Shown here one piece after another: positions 63,963 through 64,000 of a stretch of DNA of 64,000 nucleotides. The stretch is from Aeromonas rivipollensis (GTDB taxonomy: Bacteria > Pseudomonadota > Gammaproteobacteria > Enterobacterales > Aeromonadaceae). A model generated the notes under the pieces. It was not told the DNA's origin, did no database searches, and saw only the letters and a list, made by a program, of their open reading frames with translations. The stretch lies in the NCBI RefSeq assembly GCF_037811135.1, contig NZ_CP149130.1, forward strand, positions 4,021,001 to 4,085,000. Direction: 5' to 3'. Every line of letters begins with the position of its first letter. Position 1 is the stretch's first letter. The translations under genes were made by a program, and so were the position numbers.

Positions 63963-64000
63963 CTGAACCTCCATTGTTATTTATCTGGTTGAAACAAAAA

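Overview
The window is a high-GC gammaproteobacterial chromosome segment, almost certainly Aeromonas. The reasons are an ahyR/ahyI-type quorum-sensing pair sitting between argO and argP, close orthologues of many Escherichia coli housekeeping genes in enteric-like order, and Aeromonas-style secreted enzymes (an M9 collagenase, and a lipase with its foldase). I see no tRNA, rRNA, insertion sequence, integrase, CRISPR array or prophage. It reads as core chromosome with a few accessory loci.

Layout. 1-4.2 kb is a minus-strand block: a partial DUF1656 gene, a GFA-family protein, a Nudix hydrolase, then yqiA-cpdA-yqiB-nudF, diverging from tolC as in E. coli. 5.8-10.6 kb holds envelope genes hldE and lpxL and the nucleotidase cpdB. 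10.7-14.2 kb is argO / ahyR-ahyI / argP. 14.3-20.8 kb has rnb, then the mannitol operon mtlA-mtlD-mtlR behind a long upstream region with several CRP-like sites. 20.9-25.2 kb has a Na+/H+ antiporter, a small unknown, an MscS channel, zntB and yaiI. 25.2-29.5 kb is an AT-rich spacer followed by a 1274-aa lipoprotein of 14 Ig-like (BIG2-type) domains. 29.6-35.2 kb has nupC, dbpA, a YkgJ-type protein, an unknown, and a PepSY membrane protein with a His/Met-rich insert. 35.2-39 kb is a btsT-yjiX-yjiA operon plus a small gene. 39.3-47.5 kb is the menaquinone pathway: menA on minus, menF-D-H-B-C-E on plus. 47.7-54.7 kb carries the collagenase, sanA, a Fur-box-headed unknown-sodA operon, and the lipase with its foldase. 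54.7-64 kb has unknowns, a thioesterase, sgrR with a divergent SgrT-like small ORF, metY, a glutathione transferase, yqhD, a repeat-rich spacer, two unknowns and ydfG.

Most notable signals. (1) Five genes (yqiA, yqiB, yjiA, menB at their 5' ends; yqhD at its 3' end) have an extra diverged copy of that end placed 80-109 bp away in tandem. In yqhD all nine differences are synonymous, so the extra copy probably came from a once-functional allele. In three cases the extra 5' end forms a short ORF whose stop overlaps the start of the real gene. (2) A 58-aa ORF divergent from sgrR resembles E. coli SgrT and ends in a TGACTGAG that also occurs in the SgrS pairing region. (3) The Ig-like lipoprotein contains seven near-identical 264-267 bp repeats. 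(4) A 136-bp-period intergenic repeat lies at 61.46-61.81 kb.
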